Assembly (NCBI GenBank): GCA_944332025.1
Contig: CALVJB010000007.1
Location: 1-46,163 of the forward strand
From: an uncultured Bacilli bacterium
Lineage (GTDB): Bacteria; Bacillota_I; Bacilli_A; RF39; UBA660
Length of the DNA: 46,163 nucleotides
Direction of reading: 5' to 3'
Position 1 is the stretch's first letter; each line of letters begins with the position of its first letter. The translations under genes and the position numbers were made by a program. This document shows, piece after piece, positions 1 through 8,500 of this stretch. The notes under the pieces are model-generated. The model searched no databases. It worked only from the letters and a program-made list of their open reading frames with translations, and was not told the origin of the DNA.

Positions 1-306
1 GTCTATTATGTTAAAAATGGAGATAGTTTTGTATTCAGAATGCAATTTAGTGAAGAATTAAAAACTGCTCCTACAGTTAAAGTTGGAGGAATGGAAGTTC
101 CAATGACTTTAAATGAGAAGTTCCTTAATAACGAAGGAAAATACATTTATGAAGGAACTGTTAATATTACAGAAGATTCTAAATTAGATCAAGGTAGATT
201 AGGAATTGTTTTATCTAATGTAATTGATATGGCAGGAAATGAATCTACTGATAAAGTTGTACTTAATCAAACACCTACAAGTAATGGTAGAGTAGCTGTT
301 TATGAT
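1..306 (+). repeat. Long-period internal repeat, copy 1
   Basis: Bases 1-306 and 1606-1911 encode almost the same 102 residues (from VYYVKNGDSF to GRVA-x-YD). The period is exactly 1605 bp (535 codons). Most differences are single-base changes. This implies duplication of a block of several Ig-like domains rather than of one domain. Confidence 0.85.
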
Positions 307-2814
307 AAAACAGCACCTAGTGCAACTAAAGTACAAATTATAAATAATAGTAATCCTGATAGTGATTATATTAAAAATGGTGAGACAGTTAGAGTAAGAG
401 TAACATTTAGCGAGAAGTTAGCTACTGCACCAGTACTTACTATTGGAAACTATACTGCAACTTTTGAAAATGTAGGTGATGGAAAAGGAAATGACCTATA
501 TAGTGCAGATATAACAATAAAAGAAGACGAAAGTGAATTAACAGAAGGTAAAATTGCCTTTAAAATATCAGGATATACTGATTTAGCAGGAAATCCTGGT
601 AATGAAGTGACAGAAAGTGTTGTTAAGTCAAATATTACATATGATAGAACAGCCCCAGTTTATAGATCTTTAGGTATTTATGGTGGTGAACAACATAATA
701 ATGCCTGGTATGTTACTAATGGTGATAAGGTTTATATAAATGTTCACTTTAATGAAAAATTAGCTGTTAGTCCATATGTAAAAGTTAATGGTAAAGATGT
801 TTTTCAATATGGTAATCCTGTAGAAAAAGAAACTGATGATGGTGAAAAATATTATATTTACTCAAAAGTATACAAAGTTAACGAAACAGATGGGAAATTA
901 AGCTTTGAGATTTATGGATATGCTGATGCAGCAGGTAATATTGGTAAAACATTAACTGCTACTGATACAAAAATAGGTGCTCAAAATGGTAATATAATAG
1001 TTGATAATACAATTCCAGTATTAAACTTCAATAATGGATTTATTACATCAGGATATACTGTTGAAGCTACAGATGATAATTTTGCATATATGACAGTACA
1101 ATATTATGATGGGCGTGGAACTGAAACTATCGAGAGTAATACATTTACTTTAGATAAAGAAGGAGATAATACACGTTATAATATTAAAGCCTATGATAAA
1201 GCTGGTAATGTTTCTGAATATAGAGATATTTACCTAGATACTGAAAATCCAGTTGTTGGAGGAACTGCTATCAATGGCGGTAAAGAAGTATCAGTTGAAA
1301 ACAACGGTACTTATCAAGAAGTAACTTTAAATATCAGTGATGGTAGTTTAAAGAAAGTATCTTTAGTAAAAGAAGATGGTACTGAAGAAGTACTTGAAAC
1401 TTATAAAGATAATTATAAAAATACAAAAATAACATTTGAAAAGAAATATACTGAAGAAGGAACTTATACAATTAAAGCAGTTGATAGAAATAATAATGAA
1501 TCAACTATTACCTTTACAATTGATAAGACTCCTGCTACTAGAGTATATTCAACATTAGACTTTGATAAATCTGGTAAACAATATTATGAAGTGGATAAAG
1601 AAAAAGTCTATTATGTAAAAAATGGAGATAGTTTTGTATTTAGAATGCAATTTAGTGAAGCATTAAAAACTGCTCCTACAGTAAAAGTTGGTGGAATGAA
1701 AGTTCCAATGACTTTAAATGAAAAATTCCTTAATAATGAAGGTAAATATATTTATGAAGGAACTGTTAATATTACTGAAGAGGCTAAATTAAGTCAAGGT
1801 AGATTAGAAATTGTTTTATCTAATGTAGTTGATATGGCAGGTAATGAATCTACTGATGGAGTAGTACTTAATCAAACACCTACAAGTAATGGTAGAGTAG
1901 CTATTTATGATGTTACTTCTCCAGGTCCAACAATATTAGGAATTACAGGTTTCTTTAATGAAACTGAAGATGCTCATTATATTACATATGGGCAAAAAGT
2001 AAGAGTATTAACTTACTATAAAGAAAAATTATCAGTTAATCCTATTGTTAAAATAGGTAATAAAGAGTTTGAAACATATTATACAGAAGATAGTTCTGAT
2101 CTTGAAAATGGTGTTTATGCATATTATGCAGATATTGCTATTACTGAAGATTTAGGATTAAATGAAGGTGAGATTCCATTTACTGTATATGGTCATAAAG
2201 ATTTAGCTGGTAATGAAGGTAGAGCTTATACAAATGCAGATATTACTTATAATGAAAATGATAAGTATGAAAATAGATTTGATAAAGTAATAATTGATAA
2301 AACTGATCCAACTGCTACTATAACTTATAATACAGTTGATCCTACTAATCATTCTGTTGTTGCAACATTAACTGCTTCAGAAGAAGTTAAAATATTAAAT
2401 GATGGTACTTGGAATCCAGAAGATGGATATGGACTTGAATTTAAAAAATCATATCCTGAAAATAATATTCAAACTGTAACAATTGAAGATAAAGCTGGTA
2501 ATCAAAACACAGTAGAAGTTGTAATAAACAATATTGATAAAGAAGCCCCAGAGTTAGTTATTGATACAATAGTTGATGGTGTTTCTAATACTGAAAATCC
2601 TCAAATTCATGCAACTGATACTAATGAATTTAATATTTCAGTTAAATTAAATGGAAAAGAAGTTAGAAACGATAAAGCTTCTTTAAATGAAAATGGTATT
2701 TATTCAAGTTGGTTTGGTATTGACCATATGAAAGATGGTAGTTATGAAGTAACTGCAACTGATAGTTTAGGAAATTCTACAACAATTAGCTTTGAGCTTA
2801 ATCGTTCTGAATAA
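1..2814 (+). CDS. Ig-like repeat surface protein, 3' end (5' partial)
   Basis: The frame is already open at base 1, so the true start lies upstream; 937 residues are visible before the TAA. The protein is a string of roughly 100-residue beta-sandwich repeats. Each has a Tyr-x-Lys-Asn-Gly-Asp/Glu entry, a Phe-Ser/Asn-Glu-Lys/Ala-Leu strand, a DxAGN motif and a final D-x-T-x-P linker (for example near residues 74-82 and 100-105). This is the pattern of bacterial Ig-like adhesin or cell-surface proteins. Residues 1-102 recur almost unchanged about 535 residues later. No LPxTG motif, membrane anchor or YG repeat is seen at the C-terminus, which ends ELNRSE, so attachment to the cell is unexplained unless the missing N-terminal part provides it. 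A role in adhesion is inferred from architecture only. Confidence 0.85.
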   Translation, partial: VYYVKNGDSFVFRMQFSEELKTAPTVKVGGMEVPMTLNEKFLNNEGKYIYEGTVNITEDSKLDQGRLGIVLSNVIDMAGNESTDKVVLNQTPTSNGRVAVYDKTAPSATKVQIINNSNPDSDYIKNGETVRVRVTFSEKLATAPVLTIGNYTATFENVGDGKGNDLYSADITIKEDESELTEGKIAFKISGYTDLAGNPGNEVTESVVKSNITYDRTAPVYRSLGIYGGEQHNNAWYVTNGDKVYINVHFNEKLAVSPYVKVNGKDVFQYGNPVEKETDDGEKYYIYSKVYKVNETDGKLSFEIYGYADAAGNIGKTLTATDTKIGAQNGNIIVDNTIPVLNFNNGFITSGYTVEATDDNFAYMTVQYYDGRGTETIESNTFTLDKEGDNTRYNIKAYDKAGNVSEYRDIYLDTENPVVGGTAINGGKEVSVENNGTYQEVTLNISDGSLKKVSLVKEDGTEEVLETYKDNYKNTKITFEKKYTEEGTYTIKAVDRNNNESTITFTIDKTPATRVYSTLDFDKSGKQYYEVDKEKVYYVKNGDSFVFRMQFSEALKTAPTVKVGGMKVPMTLNEKFLNNEGKYIYEGTVNITEEAKLSQGRLEIVLSNVVDMAGNESTDGVVLNQTPTSNGRVAIYDVTSPGPTILGITGFFNETEDAHYITYGQKVRVLTYYKEKLSVNPIVKIGNKEFETYYTEDSSDLENGVYAYYADIAITEDLGLNEGEIPFTVYGHKDLAGNEGRAYTNADITYNENDKYENRFDKVIIDKTDPTATITYNTVDPTNHSVVATLTASEEVKILNDGTWNPEDGYGLEFKKSYPENNIQTVTIEDKAGNQNTVEVVINNIDKEAPELVIDTIVDGVSNTENPQIHATDTNEFNISVKLNGKEVRNDKASLNENGIYSSWFGIDHMKDGSYEVTATDSLGNSTTISFELNRSE
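1606..1911 (+). repeat. Long-period internal repeat, copy 2
   Basis: Second copy of the segment at 1-306, within the same reading frame. It differs by a few substitutions such as Glu/Ala after QFSE and Asp/Glu in the NITE segment. Confidence 0.85.
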
Positions 2815-2845
2815 AGTTATTAGTAATTAGTTTCAGATTAACAAT

Positions 2846-2870
2846 AAAGAGTCACAATGACTCTTTTTTT
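2846..2870 (+). terminator. Rho-independent terminator of the Ig-repeat gene
   Basis: Arms AAAGAGTCA (2846-2854) and TGACTCTTT (2858-2866) enclose a 3-nt loop and run into a T tract to 2870. It lies 32 bp after the stop codon. Confidence 0.85.
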
Positions 2871-2891
2871 CAAAAAAGATACGTTTTACTC

Positions 2892-2920
2892 TTGTACTGC
2901 AAATTATTACATGATACTAT
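2892..2920 (+). promoter_or_regulatory. Promoter of the small membrane-peptide cassette
   Basis: TTGTAC (2892-2897), a 17-nt spacer and TACTAT (2915-2920), with an extended -10 TG at 2912-2913. The predicted start, about seven bases downstream, coincides with the first base of the long-range pairing arm at 2927. Confidence 0.55.
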
Positions 2921-2926
2921 ATTTAT

Positions 2927-3127
2927 ATAGCATTTAATAACTAATCATAGGGCGACTTAATTTCTTATGTTTAAGAAAGGGGAGCATACTATGAATGAAG
3001 AAGTAAATAAAAGTAAAATAGAAATAATAACAGAATTTATTTTTTCTATTATTACTCTTATTTTAACAGCATTAATATTTGTATTAATTCTTTTTAAATA
3101 GTGTTTAATAGAGTTATTAGATGCTAT
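2927..3127 (+). other. Long-range inverted repeat closing the small mRNA
   Basis: Bases 2927-2942 (ATAGCATTTAATAACT) can pair with 3112-3127 (AGTTATTAGATGCTAT) over 16 contiguous positions, with one G-U wobble. The 3' arm runs into five T residues. The paired ends exactly bracket the leader and the 36-codon gene. Confidence 0.7.
2991..3101 (+). CDS. 36-residue single-membrane-helix peptide, type I toxin-like
   Basis: An ATG at 2991 opens 36 codons ending TAG. The peptide has a short charged N-terminus (MNEEVNKSK), then about 22 hydrophobic residues rich in Ile, Leu and Phe, and ends in Phe-Lys. A strong ribosome site (AAGGGGAG, 2977-2984) lies 6 bases before the ATG. A 7-bp hairpin (2961-2967 with 2972-2978, loop TGTT) abuts and partly covers that site. 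The predicted mRNA 5' end (2927-2942) can pair with bases 3112-3127 just after the stop codon. Short hydrophobic peptide, masked ribosome site and 5'-3' closure are hallmarks of type I toxin mRNAs. No family match is recognised and no convincing antisense promoter was found, so the toxin role is inference. It could instead be an ordinary small membrane protein. Confidence 0.55.
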   Translation: MNEEVNKSKIEIITEFIFSIITLILTALIFVLILFK

Positions 3128-3156
3128 TTTTCTATTGTAAAATAATGACTAGATAC

Positions 3157-3185
3157 TTGACGAATATTATTACTAATGATAAATT
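3157..3185 (+). promoter_or_regulatory. Promoter of the bacterial PH gene
   Basis: TTGACG (3157-3162), a 17-nt spacer and TAAATT (3180-3185). It lies about 33 bp upstream of the ATG at 3218, which has an AGAGGTG ribosome site. Confidence 0.6.
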
Positions 3186-3217
3186 TTAAGTAATGAAAAT
3201 AAAATAGAGGTGTTAAT

Positions 3218-3610
3218 ATGGCGTATATTAAATTTAAAGAATTATCTAAATATTTTGATTTTAAAGAAGAGATTGCAACTGATAAATTACCGGATTATGC
3301 TAGGGAATATGTTAGTAGTAAAGAGACTATTTTAGGTAGTTATAAAAATAGTAAGGATTATGCTGTTTTTACAGATAAAAAAATGATTTTATTTGATAGA
3401 GATACCCTTGCTGTCTATTATAAAAAAATACATATCTTTCCTTATACATCAATATCTAGTAGTGCTATTAACTTTAAACCTGGTAAAGTAGAACTCCTTT
3501 TTAGCTTCGATAGTGGATATCAGTTACATATTAACTTTATTGAAATGAATCATGATAAAAAAGAAAAACTTAAGAGTATATATAAAATAATGATGGAAAC
3601 TAAGCTTTAA
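3218..3610 (+). CDS. Bacterial PH-domain protein (bPH/YokE-like)
   Basis: A 130-residue soluble protein without signal peptide or membrane segment. The central pattern, a strand containing AVFTDKKMILFDRDT followed by alternating short beta strands and a C-terminal amphipathic helix, is that of bacterial pleckstrin-homology-like proteins (bPH_1/YokE type). The function of these proteins is largely unknown; some respond to cell-envelope stress. The ATG at 3218 is preceded by AGAGGTG at normal spacing. A weak hairpin overlapping the stop codon (AAGCT 3602-3606 with AGCTT 3615-3619, then Ts) may end the transcript. Its own promoter separates it from the preceding peptide cassette. Confidence 0.7.
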   Translation: MAYIKFKELSKYFDFKEEIATDKLPDYAREYVSSKETILGSYKNSKDYAVFTDKKMILFDRDTLAVYYKKIHIFPYTSISSSAINFKPGKVELLFSFDSGYQLHINFIEMNHDKKEKLKSIYKIMMETKL

Positions 3611-3671
3611 AAATAGCTTTTTTTCTTTTACTATGATATAGTAATACATGATGTGAAAAGGTGGTGTTTCT

Positions 3672-6600
3672 ATGACTGATGAGTTATTAAGATATGTTAA
3701 ACAAAGTGATTTAGATAAAGGAATAAAATATGATAATAGAAAGGTTAGATATGTTGGTAGTTATCAGGATTTAGGTTATACTACTAATCGTTTTATTGTG
3801 TCTTCTGAACATACATTAAAATCATATATAGTAACAGTAGAAGTTGATAGTGATGATAAAGAAATATCAGATATAACTTGTACTTGTCCTCAATTTACTT
3901 TAACAGATTCATGTAAACATGTCGCTGCAGTACTTACTAAATTTCAAGGAGAATATTTTCTATTCGATGAAAAAGAACATAATAACATTCTTGCTTCTGT
4001 TTTACTAAATGAATTAAAGAGAACTTCTCTTGATAAAAACATTGTTAAAAAAGAAGCAAGAGTTATTCCTTATTTAAAATTTGAAAGCTATTATAATTAT
4101 TATAGTTACTATGATAGTGAATCTTTTGAATTAAGATTTAAAGTGGGTACTAATAAACTTTATATGTTAGGTACTAAAGTTAATGCTTTTATAGATAGAT
4201 ATCGTAATGGAGGAGAAGTTAAGTTTGGTAAAGAGTTTGTATTTAGTAATAAAGAATACTATTTTAATAGTGAAAGTAAAAGATTAATAAACTTTATAGA
4301 ACTTGCATACTCAAGACTTTATAGATATGATTCATACTTAGTACCTACTAAAACAAGTTTAGATGACTTATTTTCTATAGTTGATAGTATTTATGTAGAA
4401 GGATTTAATATTAATAGAGAATTACCTGTTGTTAATCATTTGCCATTTACTTTTAAAATTATTAAAGAAGATGATAATCATATCTTAAAGATAGATTATG
4501 ATTTAACAAAGTTAAAGAAGTTAACTAATGATTATAGTTACTTAATAGATAAGAATGGTATTTATAGACTAAATGAAAAAGAAACTATACTTGCTAGTAA
4601 TATTATGGAAGAAGGGGTAGATAGTTTAACTTTCTCTGATAAGAATTTTAAAGGCTTTAAAGATTATGTAATTCCTAGTATAAAAGATAAAGTAGAACTT
4701 GATGAATCAGTAGATGATTTAGTTATAGTTAAGACTCCTTCTGTAAAGTTATATTTTGATATATTAGAACTATATATAGAATGTAAAATTATCTTTACTT
4801 ATGGTGATATAGAGGTAAATTATTTAGATAAAGATAATAGTAATGTTGTTAGAGATAAAGAGTTTGAGCGAAGTGTCTTCTTAGAACTTACTAAGTATGG
4901 TTTTGATAGTGAACTTAAACTTTATGATATAGATGAAGTAGGTTATTTTTTAGAAAATGGGATAGATGAGTTAACTGATACTTATGAAGTATTTACTAGT
5001 GAGAAGTTAAAGAATACAAGTTTAATTAAGAAAGTAAAAGGTTCAACATCTTTTAGTATAGGACATGATAATATCTTAAATTATGAATTTAAACTTGATA
5101 ATGTAAGTCCTAGTGAGTTGGATGATATCTTTTTAAATCTAAAGAATAAGAAGAAGTACTATAGATTAAAAAGTGGTGATATCTTAGATTTATTAGATCC
5201 ATCTATTAAAGAGTTAGAAGAATTAAAAGAAGATTTTGATTTAGATGAAGAGAAGGGTGAAATACCTAAGTTTAGAGCATTGTATCTAGATAGTTTAAGA
5301 AGTAAAAATAGATTTATTAAGACTAATAACTTGTTTGATAAGTTTGTTAATAATTTTAAAGAATATAAGAATGCAGATATTAAATTTACTAAAGATGAAG
5401 ATAAACTACTTAGACCTTATCAAAAAGATGGTGTTAAATGGCTTTATAACCTATATAAATGTGGTTTAGGTGGTATACTTGCTGATGAGATGGGACTTGG
5501 TAAGAGTTTACAAACTATCATCTTTATTCAAAGAGTATTAGAAGAAGATAGTAATGCTAAAATATTAATAGTTTGTCCTACCGCTTTAGTCTATAACTGG
5601 GATAATGAGTTTAAAAAGTTTAGTGATGATATTAAAAGAAGTATCTTTGTAGGATTAAAGAAAGAAAGACATAAGAAGTTAGGTTGGTATGAAGGTAATG
5701 TTTATATTACTAGTTATGGATTACTTAGAGAAGATTTGGATATCTATAAAGAGATGAACTTTAAAGTTATGATTATAGATGAAGCCCAAAATATTAAGAA
5801 TCCAACTGCTATGTTAACTAAAGCTGTTAAGAGTATTAATAGTGAAGTTAAACTTGCTTTAACAGGAACTCCTATTGAAAATTCTATTCTAGAGTTATGG
5901 AGTATCTTTGACTATATAATGCCTGGTTTTCTTGCTAATAAATCTAAATTTAGTGAGAAATATAAAATAGGTGAAGACTTTGATGATGATACTAACCTAA
6001 CATTAAGTAAGCTTAGAAATCAGGTTAAGCCATTTATTTTAAGACGTAAGAAAAATGAAGTACTTAAAGATTTACCTGATAAGTTAGAGAATAATATTTA
6101 TATAGATTTAAGTGATGAAGAAAAGAAGATATATGCTGCTTTAGTTAAAGAAACTAAAGAAGAAATGGAAGAGTTAGTAAGTGCAGGCTTTACTAAGAAT
6201 AAGATGCAGATACTTACACTTTTAACTAGACTTAGACAAGTATGTATAGATCCTAAGATTATCTTTGATAACTTTAATAAAACATCATCTAAAATAGAAC
6301 ATTTAACAGATGTAGTTAAAGAGGCAGTGGCTAATGGACATAAAATACTTTTATTTACTAGTTTTAGAACTGCTTTAAATATTGTAAAAGATAGTCTTGA
6401 GAAAGAAGGTATTACTAGTTATGTTATAGATGGTTCTGTTAGTAGTAAGAAACGTCAAGAATTAGTAGATAAGTTTAATACTGATGATACTAATATCTTC
6501 TTAATTATGTTAAAAAGTGGTGGTACAGGACTTAACCTTACTAGTGCCGATATTGTAATTCATTTAGATTTATGGTGGAATCCTCAAGCAGAGAATCAAG

Positions 6601-6815
6601 CGACTGATAGAGCCCATAGAATAGGTCAAAAAAATACTGTAGAAGTTATTAAATTAATTACTAAAGGTACTATTGAAGAAAAGATACTCGATTTACAAGC
6701 TAAGAAGAAGATACTTAGCGATAAGTTAATAGAAAATGATGGTGATGAGTATAAGAGTTTCCAAAACTTATCTGTTGATGATATTAGGGAATTATTAAAA
6801 TTTAATAATGAATAG
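3672..6815 (+). CDS. SWIM zinc-finger SNF2-family helicase
   Basis: A 1047-residue Snf2-type ATP-dependent DNA translocase. It begins with a SWIM zinc finger, C70-x-C72-x8-C81-x-H83. A long central region (about 100-560) corresponds to the bacterial SNF2-associated domain. The motor follows: Walker A DEMGLGKS near residues 605-612, the DEAQ box at 703-706, LTGTPIEN a little further on, and the C-terminal helicase lobe with DRAHRIGQ near 978-985. This domain order is typical of the Firmicute SWIM/SNF2 helicases, and the length is normal. Its role is presumably chromatin or nucleoprotein remodelling or repair; the exact substrate is unknown. The start has an AAGGTGG ribosome site. The next gene follows after 11 bp, so they are probably cotranscribed. 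Confidence 0.93.
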   Translation: MTDELLRYVKQSDLDKGIKYDNRKVRYVGSYQDLGYTTNRFIVSSEHTLKSYIVTVEVDSDDKEISDITCTCPQFTLTDSCKHVAAVLTKFQGEYFLFDEKEHNNILASVLLNELKRTSLDKNIVKKEARVIPYLKFESYYNYYSYYDSESFELRFKVGTNKLYMLGTKVNAFIDRYRNGGEVKFGKEFVFSNKEYYFNSESKRLINFIELAYSRLYRYDSYLVPTKTSLDDLFSIVDSIYVEGFNINRELPVVNHLPFTFKIIKEDDNHILKIDYDLTKLKKLTNDYSYLIDKNGIYRLNEKETILASNIMEEGVDSLTFSDKNFKGFKDYVIPSIKDKVELDESVDDLVIVKTPSVKLYFDILELYIECKIIFTYGDIEVNYLDKDNSNVVRDKEFERSVFLELTKYGFDSELKLYDIDEVGYFLENGIDELTDTYEVFTSEKLKNTSLIKKVKGSTSFSIGHDNILNYEFKLDNVSPSELDDIFLNLKNKKKYYRLKSGDILDLLDPSIKELEELKEDFDLDEEKGEIPKFRALYLDSLRSKNRFIKTNNLFDKFVNNFKEYKNADIKFTKDEDKLLRPYQKDGVKWLYNLYKCGLGGILADEMGLGKSLQTIIFIQRVLEEDSNAKILIVCPTALVYNWDNEFKKFSDDIKRSIFVGLKKERHKKLGWYEGNVYITSYGLLREDLDIYKEMNFKVMIIDEAQNIKNPTAMLTKAVKSINSEVKLALTGTPIENSILELWSIFDYIMPGFLANKSKFSEKYKIGEDFDDDTNLTLSKLRNQVKPFILRRKKNEVLKDLPDKLENNIYIDLSDEEKKIYAALVKETKEEMEELVSAGFTKNKMQILTLLTRLRQVCIDPKIIFDNFNKTSSKIEHLTDVVKEAVANGHKILLFTSFRTALNIVKDSLEKEGITSYVIDGSVSSKKRQELVDKFNTDDTNIFLIMLKSGGTGLNLTSADIVIHLDLWWNPQAENQATDRAHRIGQKNTVEVIKLITKGTIEEKILDLQAKKKILSDKLIENDGDEYKSFQNLSVDDIRELLKFNNE

Positions 6816-6826
6816 AAAGGGTAGTT

Positions 6827-7279
6827 ATGATAAGAATTTGTTTTGTGTGCCAAGGTAATATTTGTAGAAGTACTATGGCAGAGTATGTATTTAAAGATTT
6901 AGTTAAAAAAGAAGGATTAGAGAAAGAGTTTTTAATAGAATCACGTGGTGTTATTGCAGATGTTGGTAGTGATATACATCCTGGTACTAAGAGTATGTTA
7001 GATAAGTATAATATTCCATATAGTAAACATATCGCAACTCAGTTAGAGAAAAATGATTATGATAAATATGATTACTTTATAGGCATGGATAATTATAATG
7101 TTATATCTATGAAGAAGATATTTGGTACTGATAAGAAAGTATACAAATTATTAGATTTTACTAAAGATGATAAAGAAATAGATGATCCTTGGTATACACA
7201 TAATTTTAATATTACTTATGAGGAGATAGATAAAGGATGTAGGGCATTACTTAAATATATAAAGTGTAAAGATAAGTAA
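6827..7279 (+). CDS. Low-molecular-weight protein tyrosine phosphatase
   Basis: A 150-residue cytosolic phosphatase with the P-loop C8-Q-G-N-I-C-R14-S at the N-terminus (C-x5-R; Cys8 is the predicted nucleophile, Arg14 binds phosphate). The general-acid loop is DDPWYT at 119-124. The DPWYT form and the following TYEEIDKGC fit the classical LMW-PTP type better than the arginine-phosphatase (YwlE) type. The ribosome site AGAAAGGG precedes the ATG. It follows the SNF2 helicase by 11 bp, and transcription ends at a strong hairpin overlapping its stop codon. The substrate is unknown; the family dephosphorylates bacterial tyrosine kinases and related proteins. Confidence 0.9.
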   Translation: MIRICFVCQGNICRSTMAEYVFKDLVKKEGLEKEFLIESRGVIADVGSDIHPGTKSMLDKYNIPYSKHIATQLEKNDYDKYDYFIGMDNYNVISMKKIFGTDKKVYKLLDFTKDDKEIDDPWYTHNFNITYEEIDKGCRALLKYIKCKDK

Positions 7280-7299
7280 ACTTTACACTTTTTCTTTTT
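7261..7299 (+). terminator. Terminator after the phosphatase gene
   Basis: An 11-bp perfect stem (AAAGTGTAAAG at 7261-7271 with CTTTACACTTT at 7281-7291) with a 9-nt loop, followed by a T-rich tail. The stop codon of the phosphatase lies in the loop. Confidence 0.9.
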
Positions 7300-7333
7300 A
7301 GTTTGTGTTAAACTTAAACTAGAGGTGATTAAA

Positions 7334-8359
7334 ATGCGTGCAGTTGCATTAAAAGGAAAAAGAGAATTTGAATTAAAAGCGATAGAGGAACCTATTATTG
7401 ATAATGAAAACGTTATTATTAAAGTATTAAAAGCTGGTATATGTGGTTCTGATTTACATTATTTTGAGATAGGAGAACCTAATGGTTTAATTATGGGACA
7501 TGAATTTTGTGGAGAAGTGATAGACCCAGGAAATAGAAGTGATTTAAAAGTAGGAGATAGAGTTACGGCTTTACCTATTTCTCCATGTGGAGCTTGTCCT
7601 GCTTGTTTAAGTGGTAATCCACAGTATTGTAAGAGTACTTGGACACATGCAGTAGGGCTTTCTTTAGATAATCCTGGGGCTTTGGGAGAGATGATTAAAG
7701 TTAGAAGTGATATGGTTTTAAAAGTACCAGATAATGTTAGTGATGAAGAAGCTGCTATGGTTGAACCTACAGCCGTTGCTCTACATGGAATACATCTTGC
7801 AGATGTTAAAGTAGGTTCTAAAGTATTAGTAATTGGTGGAGGAATTATAGGGTTACTTAGTGCCATGTTTGCTAAAAAAGAAGGAGCTAGTTTTGTTGCA
7901 GTTTCTGAAACTAATCCTAAAAGAGGAGAGAAAGCTTTAAGTTTAGGAGTTGCTGATAAGTATTATGATGCTAAAGATGAAAATATGCTTAATGAGATTA
8001 TGTCTGATACTAATGGTGGATTTGATATAGTAATAGAGTGTTGTGGTAATGATAGTGCAGTTACTTCATCTCTAGTTACAGTTAGACCAGGTGGTATAGT
8101 TGTATTAGTAGGTGTTGCAACTGGACCTATTAATATACCAACAGTGGTAGCAGTTATGAATGAGTTAACTGTTAAAGGTGCTATCGCTTATACTAAAGAA
8201 GAGTTTAAAATGTGTTTAGATTTAATTAATAATAACCAAATAGATATTATGTCTTTTGTTGATGATATAGTAAGTTATGATGAAGTAGAGAATGCTTATC
8301 TTAGATTAACAAGTGGTAATGATGGAGCGGTTAAGATATTAGTTAGTCCTGATAAATAA
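7334..8359 (+). CDS. Zinc-dependent medium-chain dehydrogenase (sorbitol/threonine dehydrogenase-like)
   Basis: A 341-residue NAD(P)-dependent MDR-family dehydrogenase. Catalytic zinc ligands are visible as Cys37 (GICGSD) and His56-Glu57 (GHEFCGE). The structural zinc lobe has Cys85, Cys88, Cys91 and Cys99. A Rossmann motif GGGIIG lies near residues 168-173. The sequence resembles sorbitol/xylitol or threonine dehydrogenases, but the substrate cannot be fixed. I chose the ATG at 7334 because AGAGGTG (7321-7327) is at the right distance; a GTG at 7325 lies inside that ribosome site. It stands alone, between a terminator upstream and the deoD leader downstream. Confidence 0.88.
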   Translation: MRAVALKGKREFELKAIEEPIIDNENVIIKVLKAGICGSDLHYFEIGEPNGLIMGHEFCGEVIDPGNRSDLKVGDRVTALPISPCGACPACLSGNPQYCKSTWTHAVGLSLDNPGALGEMIKVRSDMVLKVPDNVSDEEAAMVEPTAVALHGIHLADVKVGSKVLVIGGGIIGLLSAMFAKKEGASFVAVSETNPKRGEKALSLGVADKYYDAKDENMLNEIMSDTNGGFDIVIECCGNDSAVTSSLVTVRPGGIVVLVGVATGPINIPTVVAVMNELTVKGAIAYTKEEFKMCLDLINNNQIDIMSFVDDIVSYDEVENAYLRLTSGNDGAVKILVSPDK

Positions 8360-8421
8360 AACTTTACAAATATATTTAACATGTTAAGACTTTTTAACTT
8401 CCTTTTTTAAGTTAATTAAGT

Positions 8422-8487
8422 TATAATTTTAATAGGAAGTGTTAATAATAAGATTATAAAAAGTTAACATTTTTATAGTCTTTTTTT
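8422..8487 (+). promoter_or_regulatory. deoD leader: promoter -10, anti-terminator and intrinsic terminator
   Basis: A TATAAT (8422-8427, poor -35) would start a leader of about 65 nt. A strong terminator sits immediately before the deoD ribosome site: stem 8450-8462 with 8470-8482 (13 pairs, one G-U), then Ts to 8487. Bases 8437-8445 (AAGTGTTAA) can instead pair with the terminator loop and 3' arm around 8466-8474. The two structures are mutually exclusive, as in attenuators or riboswitch expression platforms. No known ligand-binding consensus is recognised. The hairpin could simply be a boundary terminator. Confidence 0.5.
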
Positions 8488-8500
8488 AAGGAGGATTATT

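Noticed and set aside
6626-6853. 75-codon minus-strand ORF at the end of the SNF2 gene
   Set aside because: It overlaps two solid plus-strand genes and has no independent signals.
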